NCBI RefSeq assembly: GCF_019393635.1
Contig: NC_057863.1
Span: 643,533,306-643,597,305, forward strand
Direction of reading: 5' to 3'
DNA: 64,000 nucleotides
Source: Dromiciops gliroides
Lineage: Eukaryota; Chordata; Mammalia; Microbiotheria; Microbiotheriidae
The notes under the pieces were generated by a model. The model was given only the letters and a program-made list of their open reading frames with translations. It was not told the origin of the DNA and ran no database searches. The position numbers were made by a program, and so were the translations under genes. Positions 44,115-54,680 of the stretch are shown here, piece after piece. Within the stretch, counting starts at the first letter, position 1; the number at the start of each line of letters is the position of its first letter.

Positions 44115-47100
44115 GGGGGGGCGGAGATTGTGATTGTGTCTCCTGTAATTGTGGTCGTCTCTGTTTGCTTGTCTCGTGCGGCTGTATGTGTAACGGAGAT
44201 TTGTGTGGTTGAGCATTCATCTTGGTGGATTGTGTTACCAGTGGTTTTGGTTTTACGTGTATCTTCAAGTGGCATTGTATTAATCTGTGTATTCAACAAT
44301 TCAACAAACGCCTACCGACCACCTACCGTGTACAAGGCCTTTGGTGTGGTTGTCATTTGGGAAGCCTCAGTGTCCTCATCTGTCAAATGGGGATGCGAAT
44401 TCCTCCACTGTCTATCTCCGTTCCAAAGGAGATGGAGGAACTGTCTTTTGGCTTCTGTGTGTAATTTCATGACCCCTTGACCCGTATTTGGGATTGTGTA
44501 GGTGAAACAATGAGATCGCATTAGCTGATCTCCAAAATCCCTTCCATTTCGTGGTACCTGAGGGAGGGGGGAAGCGAGGCAGGGTGGGGGAGGGCGGTAA
44601 CCGTGTCTGATTTTGTGTCCTCCGAGTATAACACGACTGAGTGGAGGGGTAGTCTACGTTGTGTATATATGCGTGTATGGTGTAGGGGGGAGGGGCGTTG
44701 TAGGAGAGTTAAGCGGGGAGGGGGCAGGGACGGTGCTGGCACTCACTTCCCCCCATCCCCACCCGGGGACATTCGCGCTGCCGGGGATGCCTGCGGGCGT
44801 GGGCACCACCTAGCGCTCAGCCGCGGGGGAGAGAGGGTCAGCTGTCTCAGCCCCGGGAGGGGAGGGAAAGGCTCTACCTCTCTCTCCGCCCACCGAACGT
44901 CCGCCCAGGCGGGATCCCAGACTTTAGCTCCTCCTATCTTTCCCCATCCAAATAGTGCCAGCAACTCCCCAAAGTTTCAAGGCTACCAAACGTTACAGGA
45001 CATGTACCCCGGCCCTCACACTAGCACAATCCAGATGTTCTCGGGCCGAGCCCCTGCTTTTCGGCGCCTCTCAGACACCTCAGCCCTACCTTCTCCCACC
45101 TCCTACTTGCCACTCTCCCCTCCCGCCTCCCACTAACGTTCCAGCACCCTCCCCAAGTTCCAGCTCTCTCCAGGTGTTCTCGACCCGGCCAGTCTGATGC
45201 TTCCTGCATTTCAGTGACTCCCAGACCCTCCGGTGATCCGGCCAGAATGTCCCAGCGCCTTCCCGAAACTCCTACCCAGCTGGGTCCCAGGGCCCACCAG
45301 AACATTCGCACCGGACCCAGGCGTCCCGGTGCCCCCCGACGTCCCGGGGCGCTCCCGGACGTTAGCACCAGACTCTGGTGTTCGGGTGCTCCCAGGCTCC
45401 AGACCTCCCCGTCCCGTCCCCAGGCCCAGGCCCGGAGGCACCTGCCCGGTTGACCCTGCGTGCTTTGCCTCCCCGCAGCCTGGGCGAGGATTTCTACCGC
45501 GAGGCCATAGAGCACTGCCGCAGCTACAACGCGCGCCTGTGCGCCGAGCGGAGCATGCGCCTGCCCTTTCTCGACTCGCAGACCGGGGTGGCCCAGAACA
45601 ACTGCTACATCTGGATGGAGAAGACCCACCGCGGGCCCGGTGAGGGAGGGGGCGGGGCCTCTCTGGGAGGGGCGGGGCGGGGCGGGGGCTGGGCTCGGCG
45701 GCGCCGGCGGCGGAGGACCTGGAGCAAGAGGAAAAGGAGAAGGAGGGGGAGGAGGCAGATGTTTCAACGGCCTCCCCTTCTCCCCTCCAGGTCTGGCCCC
45801 TGGACAGATCTACACTTATCCGGCCCGCTGCTGGAGGAAGAAACGGAGACTCAATATCTTGGAGGACCCCAGGCTGCGGCCCTGCGAGTACAAGATCGGT
45901 CCGTGGGGGGCCCCCAGCCCAGCCCCTGCCCCCAGTGTGAGCGTGGCCCAGCGTGAGCACCTGAGCCTATGTCTGAGCGTGTGCGGCCCCCGGGGCCCTG
46001 TGTTGGTGGTATTGAGTCTAGGGGGAGGGGCACCCGGGGCACTCTGTCACAGGTTGTCATAGAGAAAGACATAGAATGACAGCTGAGAAGGAACTAGGGA
46101 CTATCTAGTCCAAGGTTACACAAACAGAAAGGTGAAGAGGCAAGATTTGAACCCAGGTTCTCTGGGCTTGGTTATGTCTGTGAGGTAACCTGTGTCTGAC
46201 TATAACTGAAAATCAGAGTGACTTAATAGTGTTGGAATCAGAAAGACCTGGATTCAAATCCTACCTCAGACAATTGTGGTGAGATCTTGGGCAAGTCACA
46301 CTCTGGAGTCAATTTCCTCACCTGTAAAATGGTGATAATAGCACTTACCCCATAGGGTTATTTTGAGGCTCCAATGAGATAATGTGTGTAAAACACCTTG
46401 AAGAGCTAGATGGCAGCTATTCTGAAAGTGTGGTTGTGTGTCTGTGTGTGATTGTGTGTCTGGTTGTGTGTGTGATTGTGTCTGTGTGGTTGTGTGTCTG
46501 TGTGTGGTTGTGCCTGTGTGTGATTGTGTGTCTGTGTCTGGTTGTCTGACAGGGGAAAATTACATGCTCAGAAAGCACTCTGTAAACGTGTACTCTATGC
46601 AGAGACACACGCCTGTGACTGTGTCTGTGTGGAACTGATCACAACAGAGTGTGTGAGAACTCAGAAGTGAGAGCCCAAGTGTGTTTCTGAGGGCATGTCC
46701 CCACACATATCCTAGTGGGGGCATCTGAGTGTCTGTCTGGGCTCCAGTCTTAGTATGTCCTGCTGTGAGCATCTCAGAAGGTACCCCATTGTTTTGGGTC
46801 AGGACACAGGCCATGTTGTCTAGAGAGATTCTATAGGGAGAGTAGATGTGTGCATGTATGTGTGTGTAAGAGAGAGAGTGGGAGAGAGGAGGGGGGAGGG
46901 GAGAAGAGCAAGAGAGAAGGAGAAGGGGAGAGGGGAGAGAGGAGAGGAGAAAGAGTGAGGGAGAGAGAAGGAACGAGAGAAAGGAGAGAGAGGAGCAATA
47001 GAAAGAGGGGGAGAGGAGAGGAGAAGGAGTGGGGGAAAGAGAGGGGAGAGGAGAGAAGAGAGAAAGAGAGAAAAGAGAGTAGGATGGGGGGGAGAGAGAG

Positions 47101-50100
47101 AGAAGGGGGTCCCTGGCAAACAACCTTTCTTTGACTCTCCCTGTTTCCCACCCTTCCCCCAGACTGTGAAACACCCCTGAAGAAGGAGGGGGGTCTCCCT
47201 GAAGGGCCAGTTCTGGAGGCCCTACTGTGTGCAGAGACAGGAGAAAAGAAGATAGAACTGAAGGAAGAAGAAACCATCATGGACTGTCAGGTGGGGTGGG
47301 GACTCCCTTCCAGCCCCACCCCTTTTGAGCCCCTCCTTTAAAAGGCAGAGGATGCCATATTTCCCCCTCCAGCCTGTAGGACAAAGGTCACCTCCTGTCC
47401 CTCTCCTGCTGGGGGAGTCCCTTACCTCTCCACATCTGTGAGGCTGCAGCCTCAGTTCTCTCTGCTTCCCTACAGGGTCTCCACACTCCTAAGGGGTCTC
47501 TTCACCCAGCCTCCTTATATGACTGTGTCTGTTCAAACCACGCCCCCTCCTCTCTGCCCTCCCCAGCCTTCCCTGTCCTTTGGGGCCCAGCTGAGATCTG
47601 GCTTCCCTTGCAAAACTCTGAGCCCATAGCAGTGCCCCTCTCTTGGTTCATCCAGCCCCCGGGGCATTCTGGTGGTTTTGTTGGCTGGAAAGGTTACCTC
47701 CCCATCCCATCACCTCGACCCTGCCCCCATCCTTTCTCGGACCCCGTGGGGGCTTCCCCAGGGCTGCGGCTGAAGACTCATTAGACTCACCACCGACTCA
47801 CCACTGGGCCATACCAAGCAGCCTTTCCCTGAAAACTTGTTTCCTCCTGCCCAGAAGCAACAGATGTTAGAATTTCCCCATGAACTTGAGGTGGAAGACA
47901 TGGAGGACGACCTTCCCCGCCGCAAGAACAAGGCCAAGGGGAAGGTAGCTGGGGCACTGCTCCCCCCGCCCCCCACCCCCCACCCCAAGGTCCAAGCCAG
48001 CCAAGTAGCCTACCTCTCTGCCTGGTGACTCCTCCTCTCCCAACCACTCCTGTCTCTACCCTTGTCCCGTTGACTAGCTCAATGTTTCGCTGGTCCCTTG
48101 CTGCCCTGGGCCCCGGTCCTGTTCTGTCTAGCGTTTTCCCCTGGGTCATTTTCTCCTAGCACAATAGAGTCCATAGGATGTCAGAGCCAGGAGGGACCTC
48201 AGACACTTTCCAGTCCAAATCCAGCATTTGACCATTCAGTAAACTGAGGCCAAGAGAGGTTAAGTGACTTGCCCAGAGTCACTTAGTAAGTGACCAAGCT
48301 AAGGCTCAAACCCCAGACTAGGCCTTTGACCCTGAGTCCAGCGTTCCTTTGAGGCTGCCTCTACCACTATCTCCATCCTTTCTCTCCCTAATATCGACAC
48401 AGGTCTTTTGCTTCTAAGAGTCTCTCCTGGGTCCCCTGGTGAGCTCCGTGTGCCCTGCATCCCCCTCAATACTCCTGGCCTTCCTTTCCGTGTTTCCCCA
48501 GCCCAGGCCTCAAGCTTTCTCCCCCTGGCCCAGGTCCTGCAAGTGTCCTTGTTTTTTCTTCCAGGCGTATGGCATTGGGGGGCTTCGGAAACGCCAAGAC
48601 ACTACCTCCCTGGAGGACAGGGACAAGCCGTATGTCTGCGATAGTGAGTCCCTTTGAGGTGTGGGGAGGAGGAGGGGGCCCCCAGAGCCTCCGCCATCTC
48701 GGGCAGGGGCCGGGGATGAGCCCGGGGGAGGGGAGACCGAGGCAGGTCCGTTGGCCCACCAGAGAGGAGTGCCTTTGTTCTCTTGGGGAGGGGCGGGGCG
48801 GGGCAGAAGTTCCCTTGTCTCTGGGGGCACGGGGGTCCCCTGCTGGAGAGGGAAGGTCTGAGGGCAGAGGAGGCGGAGGAGCGGCAGGGGAGCCAGGTCT
48901 GCCGTGCCTCTCGCGGTGTGCCCCTTCGGTTTGGGGCCAAAGCTGGACAAAGTCCCCCGGAGGGTCTAGGGCCGGAGCACCGTGGCTGGTGGGGGAGTGA
49001 ACGCGCCTGGAGCAGGCAGGAGAGGGGTGGTGGGGACAGGTCTGATCAGCCCCCTCCCTTCCCCATCCCCCACCCCCAGTCTGCGGGAAACGTTATAAGA
49101 ACCGCCCAGGTCTGAGCTACCACTACACCCACACCCACCTGGCAGAAGAGGAGGGTGAGGAGAACGCAGACCGGCACGCCCCGCCCTTCCACCGGAAAAA
49201 CAACCACAAGCGTGAGCCGGGGTCAGGGCCTGGGGGGCATCAGGACAAGGCCAGGGGGCCGGGCTGGGCCGGACCGGCCCGGGGGCCTCGACGCCTCCCG
49301 CCCCGAGTTTGGGAGCCTGGCACAGCGCCGTGGTCGCCATCACCGGCGCTGGGGTTTCCATGGCAACCAGCCCTCTCCCTGGCCCGGGCGTAAGATTTCT
49401 GGGGCTGATTTATGGCTTCAATTAGAGATCAGGGAGGGGGTGGGGAGATGACAATGGGGGGTGATGGATGATTTCCCCACACACTCCACTTCAGCCTCCT
49501 TCCCTCCCTCCTCTTGGGCCTGGGGGCACCTGGGGAAACCTTGGGCTTTAAGCCTGCTGAGACAGGGAACAGCCAGAAGTCCAGCCCCCTCCCATTCCTC
49601 CCCCTCCCTGAAGATCGCTGGGGATGCCCAGGCAGGGGGCACAGAGCAAAGGGACGGACCCTAGGGGTGCCCTAGTGCTCCCGCTGGGCCCCTCCCTGCT
49701 TAGAGTGCTGGAGCTCCCCCTTCCTCATCCCTCTGTCTTTGTGTGTCTTTCTGCGCCTGGCTCTGTGTACATCTGTGGGTGGTCCCAGCGTAGCCCTGCC
49801 TTTGAACTCTCCCTGCCTCCAAAGAGGCAGCCCCATCCAAGTACTCCATCCCAGGGGAGGAGGGCATCGAGGGTGCCAGTGTCTGTGGTGCCAAGCCCTC
49901 TCTCTGCCTCCCCAGAGTTTTACAAAGAACTGGCTTGGATTCCTGAAGCCCAAAGAAAGCACACAGGTAACCCACCTCCTGAATCTGCCCCACTCCAAAT
50001 CACCTCCATCCTTGGCTGGAGAGACAACAGTCAGAAAGAGACAAAGAGAACAGAGACAGAGACTCAGAGACACAGAGACAGGGAGACGCAGACAGGGTGA

Positions 50101-51537
50101 CAGAAACTGAGAGACAGAGAGAGACAGTGACAGAGATAGAGAGAAACATAAACAGACTGAGAGACACAGACAGACACAGTGATAGAGACTCAGAGAGAGA
50201 AAGATGCAGGATGACAGAGACAGAGACAAAGAGAGATAGACACAGTGAAAGAGAGAGAAACAGAGACAGACACAATAACAGAGACTCAGACAGAGATAGA
50301 CACAGACACAGGGTGACAGAAACAGAGACTGAGAGACACAGACAGACACAGTGACAGAGACAGAAACAGTGAGTCAGAAAGAGAGAGACAGAGAAAGGCA
50401 GGCACCTAGAGTTGGAGGAGGAGAGGGAGAGACAGAGGACAGAGACTTCGGCATGGAGGGAGCAGTGGGCAAGAGGGGCAGAATGAAGGTTGGGGGCACC
50501 TAGCTGGGTACCACTAGCACCCCTTGTTTCTGCAGGCTGGACCTCCCAAGCCTTCCTGTTGTTTTACAGCTAAGAAGGCTCCAGATGGCACAGTCATCCC
50601 CAATGGCTACTGTGACTTCTGTCTGGGCGGTTCCAAAAAGACGGGGTGTCCTGAGGACCTCATTTCCTGTGCTGACTGTGGCCGATCGGGTAACCCCCTG
50701 TACTCCCCTGATTCCCACCATAGAGGATCCAGGCAGGGGTCAGGGAAAGTCCAGGACACACAGGATGCCTAGAAGGCGCGCATTGTGTGGCTTGGGGCCT
50801 GAGTTGCCTAGAGAAGAGAGATGTGGTTCCTGGGGCATTGTGGGTTAGAGATATCCATGGGATCATAGTGTTAAAAACAGAAGGCAAGGGGGAAGCTAGG
50901 TGGCACAGTGGATAAAGCACCGGCCCTGGATTCAGGAGGATCTGAGTTCAAATCCGGCCTGACACTTGACCCTGAGCAGGTCATTTAACCCTCACTGCCC
51001 CACAAAAAACAAAAAATAGAAGGCAGGGGCAGCGAGGTGGCACAGTGGATAGAGCACTGGTCTTGAAGTCCTGAGGGCCCTAGTTCAAATCTGGCTCAGA
51101 CACGTCCCAGCTGTGTGACCCTGGGCAAGTCACTTAACCCTGATTGGCTCCAAAAAATTCAAACAAACAAACGGACCTTAGAGGGGAGTCTCAGAAATGA
51201 TCTGGTCCAGCCTTCTCATCTTACAGAGAAGGAAACTGAAGCCCACAGACAGGAAGAGACTCACCCAGCTCGTAAGCAGCAGCCATAACTGGGACTCACC
51301 CACTGACTCTAAATCGAACAATCTTTCCCATGCACGATCAGTCGTTAAGCATTTAATAGACACTTGCCATGTGCTGGACATTGTGCTGGGAATAGAAAGA
51401 CAAAACGGAAACAGTACCTGCCCACAAGGAGTGCTTTATTCTAACAGGGAAGGTAGCATTTACACGTGTAGGTAAATACAGTCCACATATACATCATTCA
51501 CTCCCTTCAAGTCTGACACGGTGGCATGGGGGCTGGG

Positions 51538-51578
<41 letters not shown>

Positions 51579-53575
51579 GGGGGGGGGAGTTATAGATTTC
51601 TCCATCCTAAAAAACAACAATGGGCACCCACTTCACCCTCCTGTGGTGCCCCTGGAATGAGGGCTCTCATCTTGCCATTCCAACACTTCTCAACCCATAG
51701 GCTAACTCACTGGCTGTTCAAGTGGTCTGACAAGACCTTTGGGGAAATGGGACACCTGCTTACTTCTGGGGAAGGGGCATGGTGCCCTGGGAAAGGAGCT
51801 GGGTTCAAATCCCGTTTCTGCCACTTGTTACCTTCTGTGACTTTGGACAAGTTCCTCCCCTTCCTTGGGCCTCAGTTTCTCCCATCTATAAAACGAGGCA
51901 CTTAGATCACATGGGAGAAGTTGGAAGGGAATAAACACCTACTATGTGCCAGGCAGTGTGCTAAAGCACATTACAGATATCATCTTCTTCTTAGTCTCAC
52001 AATCGTCTTGGGAGGTGAGGAAACTGAGGCAGGAAGCTATTTATGTGATTTGCCTAGTCACACAGCTACTAAGTTTCTAAGGCTGGATTTGAACTTGGGT
52101 CTATCTGATGCCAGACCCAGTGTTCTATCCCCTGCACCACCTAGCTGCCTCTAGATGGCATCTGGGACCCTCCCAACTCTGAATCTCTGCTCTTTGCATT
52201 TGCTGTTTCTACAAATAAAGCCAGAGAATTCTATAATTTTAGAACTGGAAGGCTGCTCCCCTCCCCATCCTATAAATGAGGAAACAGAACTTGCCCTAGG
52301 TCCCAAAGAGTGACCAGATCATGCAGGACTTTGGAGACCTCCTGGTTTATCCTTTTTATTCCATAGATGAAGAAACTGAGGGCCAGGGAAGCTCAGTGAT
52401 TTGTCCAAGGTTACATAGGGATTTAGCATCCAAGGTAGGGATTTGAACCTGGGACCTCTGACTCCACCATACTTTCTCCTAAGAAGGAACAGAAATGTGT
52501 GTGACCACGGATACCAGAACTAGCAGCAATGCATGCAGAGTGCAGACTGTTTTGGCTTAATGTAAGGGAAAACTTCAATAAGGAGAAAGCCTCAGGGAAA
52601 GGAAATGAGTTTCCCGTCACTGGAAGTATCCAAGGACAAAGGACTGATGCAGAGGAGGTTGTAGGGGGAGGGCATTCCTAGTTGGGAAGGAGGTTGGGTT
52701 CCACCTTATCAGTGCCTCCCAGCTCCAGAGGTCTGGGACTTTTCAAGTCTGGAATGTTGAGCCTATTTTGGACCCCACTTCTTCCAGGTCACCCATCCTG
52801 TTTACAATTCACGGTGAACATGACTGCAGCTGTGAGGACGTACCGTTGGCAGTGCATCGAATGCAAATCTTGCAGCTTGTGTGGCACTTCAGAGAATGAT
52901 GTGAGTGCCCCACCCTGCCCCCACCCCCATCCCCACCCAGCAGCACCAGCCCCTTCCTCCATGCTTCCTGAACCTCAGCCCACTCCCTGGTGGGATGGAG
53001 AGAACCACAGGCCCCTTAGATCACCCAGTCCCTGAACAGAGGGGGAAACTGAGGCCTGGAGAGGGGATGGGATGGGATGGGATGGGATGGGATGGGCAGG
53101 GCTTGCCTGAGGCCCCACAGTGAGTCAGGAGGACTAGAGCCTGGAGCTCTGTGCACCCCGCCTGAGCCTCCCTCCCCCTCCCCCGCCCCCAGGGCCTCCG
53201 GCGCCCCCCCTCCCGGGTGCCCATGTCGCCGGGTGCCAGCCGCATGGGTCTTACCCTCCAGGACCAGTTGCTATTCTGTGACGACTGTGACCGTGGTTAC
53301 CACATGTACTGCCTGAGCCCCCCCATGGCTGAGCCCCCTGAAGGTGAGCTGGGGTGGAGAGAGGATCCTTGGCAGGTGTGAGCTAGTGGGTGGGGCAGCA
53401 GTATCTGGGGAGAGGGGTGCATGCATGAGCAGCCATTGGGGATACCTGGATGCCTGGGACCTTTTCCCTCTATCCAACCAAAGCTACCTTTGGCTTCCCC
53501 ACAGGAAGCTGGAGCTGTCACCTGTGTCTCCGGCACCTGAAGGAAAAGGCATCGGCCTACATCACCCTTACCTAG
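42318..53575 (+). CDS. DPF1: DPF1 (BAF45B, neuro-d4), complete
   Basis: Neuronal subunit of BAF (SWI/SNF) chromatin remodelling complexes; DPF proteins bind acylated histone H3 tails through a double PHD finger. Coding exons: 42318-42349 (1a), 45479-45639, 45791-45898, 47163-47290, 47855-47944, 48565-48643, 49080-49211, 49916-49966, 50570-50689, 52788-52900, 53262-53343, 53505-53575. All are GT-AG, and phases join without a break to give 388 aa. Residues 1-11 [11 protein letters not shown]; about 12-84 the N-terminal DPF/Requiem domain ([20 protein letters not shown]); about 170-195 a basic segment; a Kruppel-type C2H2 finger with C198, C201, H214 and H219; PHD1 from C275; PHD2 from about 330 to 377 ([18 protein letters not shown]); C-terminus [10 protein letters not shown]. 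Near-identity to human DPF1 separates it from DPF2 and DPF3. An alternative first exon and an alternative exon 11 acceptor are listed separately. Confidence 0.97.
43700..44060 (+). promoter_or_regulatory. DPF1: DPF1 internal promoter P2 with ZNF143 motif
   Basis: GC-rich, CpG-containing block in intron 1 just upstream of exon 1b. It contains ACTACATTTCCCAGCATGC at 43812-43830, an excellent match to the ZNF143/STAF binding site typical of TATA-less promoters, 149 bp before the exon 1b ATG. Confidence 0.6.
43979..44010 (+). CDS. DPF1: DPF1 alternative exon 1b (coding part)
   Basis: ATG at 43979 opens [10 protein letters not shown] plus two bases, then a GTGAGC donor at 44011. The coding part is 32 nt, the same length and splice phase as exon 1a, so joining to the exon at 45479 gives [17 protein letters not shown] in frame. 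A human DPF1 isoform starts MATVIPGPLS, as I recall. The exon sits just downstream of a ZNF143-type promoter motif. Confidence 0.72.
44083..44113. repeat. (TG)n microsatellite
   Basis: About 15 TG repeats, 72 bp downstream of the exon 1b donor. Confidence 0.9.
45479..45639 (+). CDS. DPF1: DPF1 exon 2 (first common exon)
   Basis: 161 nt encoding [20 protein letters not shown] through MEKTHRGPG, the core of the N-terminal DPF domain. Acceptor CCCGCAG, donor CCG|GTGAGG. Confidence 0.96.
45791..45898 (+). CDS. DPF1: DPF1 exon 3
   Basis: 108 nt encoding [20 protein letters not shown] through LRPCEYKI; rest of the N-terminal DPF domain with a basic WRKKRR patch. Confidence 0.96.
46085..46405. repeat. 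Two MIR-type elements in DPF1 intron 3
   Basis: Reverse piece near 46085-46160 (GATTTGAACCCAGGTTCTCT), then a forward piece at 46205-46405 (GGATTCAAATCCTACCTCAG, CACCTGTAAAATGGTGATAA). Confidence 0.65.
46431..46550. repeat. TGTG/CTGTGTG-rich tract
   Basis: Imperfect GTGTGTCTGTGTGTGATT-type repeats. Confidence 0.85.
46855..47110. repeat. Polypurine tract next to DPF1 exon 4
   Basis: About 250 nt of almost pure G/A on the sense strand, ending about 50 nt before the exon 4 acceptor. Confidence 0.9.
47163..47290 (+). CDS. DPF1: DPF1 exon 4
   Basis: 128 nt encoding [20 protein letters not shown] through EEETIMDCQ. Donor CAG|GTGGGG. The acceptor CCCCCAG lies just after a long purine-rich intron tract. 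Confidence 0.96.
47855..47944 (+). CDS. DPF1: DPF1 exon 5
   Basis: 90 nt, phase 0 at both ends, encoding [20 protein letters not shown] and the basic [10 protein letters not shown]. In-frame skipping is possible. Confidence 0.95.
48565..48643 (+). CDS. DPF1: DPF1 exon 6
   Basis: 79 nt encoding [20 protein letters not shown] through KPYVCD, including the first zinc-binding Cys of the C2H2 finger. Confidence 0.96.
49080..49211 (+). CDS. DPF1: DPF1 exon 7 (C2H2 finger)
   Basis: 132 nt encoding [20 protein letters not shown] and the acidic [20 protein letters not shown] segment. Carries the second Cys and both His of the Kruppel-like finger. Confidence 0.96.
49353..49368. promoter_or_regulatory. 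RFX X-box-like palindrome in DPF1 intron 7
   Basis: GGTTTCCATGGCAACC is nearly the perfect RFX palindrome GTTGCCATGGCAAC with one change. Confidence 0.55.
49916..49966 (+). CDS. DPF1: DPF1 exon 8
   Basis: 51 nt encoding [17 protein letters not shown]. Both boundaries are phase 1, so skipping keeps frame. Confidence 0.95.
49990..50400. repeat. GACAGA/GAGACA-type purine-rich minisatellite
   Basis: About 400 nt of imperfect AGAGACAGAGAC units in DPF1 intron 8, between a 51-nt exon and exon 9. Confidence 0.9.
50570..50689 (+). CDS. DPF1: DPF1 exon 9 (PHD1, first half)
   Basis: 120 nt encoding [20 protein letters not shown] through [11 protein letters not shown]; the CxxC and CxxC ligands of PHD1. 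Confidence 0.96.
50888..51017 (+). repeat. Marsupial CORE-SINE in DPF1 intron 9
   Basis: GAAGCTAGGTGGCACAGTGG head; core shortened; A-rich tail. First copy after a 13-kb SINE-free run. Confidence 0.87.
51026..51176 (+). repeat. Marsupial CORE-SINE in DPF1 intron 9
   Basis: GGGGCAGCGAGGTGGCACAG head, CTGTGTGACCCTGGGCAAGT core, (CAAA)n tail. Confidence 0.88.
51541..51577. repeat. (TG)n microsatellite
   Basis: About 17 repeats followed by a G run. Confidence 0.9.
51770..52470. repeat. Cluster of MIR-type elements in DPF1 intron 9
   Basis: Forward MIR at about 51770-51910 (GGTTCAAATCCCGTTTCTGC), reverse CORE-SINE at 51930-52150, reverse MIR at 52210-52470 (GATGAAGAAACTGAGGGCCA). Confidence 0.65.
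52788..52900 (+). CDS. DPF1: DPF1 exon 10 (PHD1 end, PHD2 start)
   Basis: 113 nt encoding [37 protein letters not shown]. Donor GAT|GTGAGT. Confidence 0.96.
53063..53096. repeat. (GGGAT)n repeat in DPF1 intron 10
   Basis: Seven GGGAT units inside a reverse MIR, about 100 nt upstream of the long-form exon 11 acceptor; G-quadruplex-capable on the sense strand. Confidence 0.9.
53193..53261 (+). CDS. DPF1: DPF1 exon 11 alternative 5' extension (69 nt)
   Basis: A second acceptor, CGCCCCCAG at 53192, lies upstream of the canonical one at 53261, and the intervening 69 nt are open and in frame, adding 23 residues ending [10 protein letters not shown] before [11 protein letters not shown] recall a human DPF1 form with GASWAGLTPQ at this place, which supports use. 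The upstream acceptor has the stronger pyrimidine tract. Confidence 0.6.
53262..53343 (+). CDS. DPF1: DPF1 exon 11 (PHD2)
   Basis: 82 nt encoding [20 protein letters not shown] and PMAEPPEG; central zinc ligands of PHD2. Donor AAG|GTGAGC. Confidence 0.96.
53505..53575 (+). CDS. DPF1: DPF1 exon 12 (coding end)
   Basis: Encodes [22 protein letters not shown] and a TAG stop (53573-53575), with the last CxxC of PHD2. Confidence 0.96.
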
Positions 53576-54680
53576 GCCTGGCCCTCACCTGCCCCTTCCC
53601 TCACCTGCCCATCCCCTTTCCTGACTCTGAGCCCTACCCCCAGGGGCGGGGCCCACAAAAGGGCCGGGTTCCCTTCCCCCACAGAGGGGAGTGTGTGCCA
53701 GCTCCAGCCCCCCTCCCCCTTGGGTGGGGGAAGCTAGCCCCCCTCCACTCCTGGGTGCTGGGGATGTTACTCTCCTCAAAGCCATAACCTGCCTCTGGGC
53801 AGGCACTAGGGGGCGGGCACCGGCTAGGGAGTGGTAGGGGCACGGATGGAGCCTTTTTCTAGAGAAAAAGACAAAAAGTTTAAAAAAAAAAAAGGCAAAG
53901 TAATATATAGAGAGACCTATACAACTTGGTGGGCCTGGATGGTGGGCACCCCCCCTCCCCCGAGTTTCCCACTGGGTGGTTGCCTGTGCCGACTTCCTGC
54001 TTGGCCCCCTCCCCATATTCTTTGGGGAAGCTGGTGGCCTAGTCCCACCCTGGGAGCCCACCCCAGCAGCAGGCACTGTTTCCCACCTCATGCTCTGGGT
54101 AGGCAGGCACCATGCTTGCCCCTTGTCAGCCTGCCCCCTGCCCCTTCCCGCGGTGCCCGCCGTGGGCGTTGCATGATGTGAACCATGGTTTTTAAAGTCC
54201 TGTTCCCCTTGCCCCCTCCTTGTGCCCGCTCCCCCATGCCCACTGCAAACTGTGGGCAGGGGCCGGGCAAGGCGGGCTCCAGCGCCCGCTAGAATGAGAA
54301 GCACAGAGTTTGCACCCGGACTGGTTTTTTTCTCCCCATCCCCGTCCCCTCGCCAGGCAAGGACCAGGCCCCTTGGCAAGGGGGGGGTCCCCTGAACCCT
54401 GATGCCCATCTTGAGGGCAGTTGGCGAGGGGGGCAGCTGTTTCTTGTGGTCGTGTGTGTTTAATTGTTGGGGTGTCCTAAAGACGCTGGGGGTTCCTGGG
54501 CAAGCGGGCAAGGCCAGGGAGAGGGGGGTCCTGGGGGGCCAGGGCGCCACGGGCTGGCCCTGGCTTCCTGGTACCACGGCCCATCCCTCTAGCTCCCTGT
54601 ACAGCCTGCCTCTCTCCTTGCCTGCCTCTACTGTGGATCACCCTGTTCTGTGTATTAAATTGGGCCTGGCCCTGCTGCGC
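53576..54680 (+). terminator. DPF1: DPF1 3' UTR with ATTAAA poly(A) signal
   Basis: GC-rich 3' UTR of about 1.1 kb. The poly(A) signal ATTAAA is at 54654-54659 in GTGTATTAAATTGGGCC; cleavage is expected near 54675-54685. A CTCF-like CACTAGGGGGCG core lies at 53804-53815. Confidence 0.75.

Noticed and set aside
45021-45960. Antisense frames of about 249 codons over DPF1 exons 2 and 3
   Set aside because: Shadow frames of a CpG-rich coding region; no start context or homology, and exons on the plus strand explain the sequence.
46850-47280. Frames rich in Ser/Leu/Pro or Glu/Arg near DPF1 exon 4
   Set aside because: Products of the GA-rich tract, not genes.
53585-54577. 330-codon open frame on the minus strand, the longest in the window
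   Set aside because: It is antisense to the DPF1 3' UTR in GC-rich DNA where stops are rare; composition is low-complexity Pro/Gly/Arg and no domain is recognisable.
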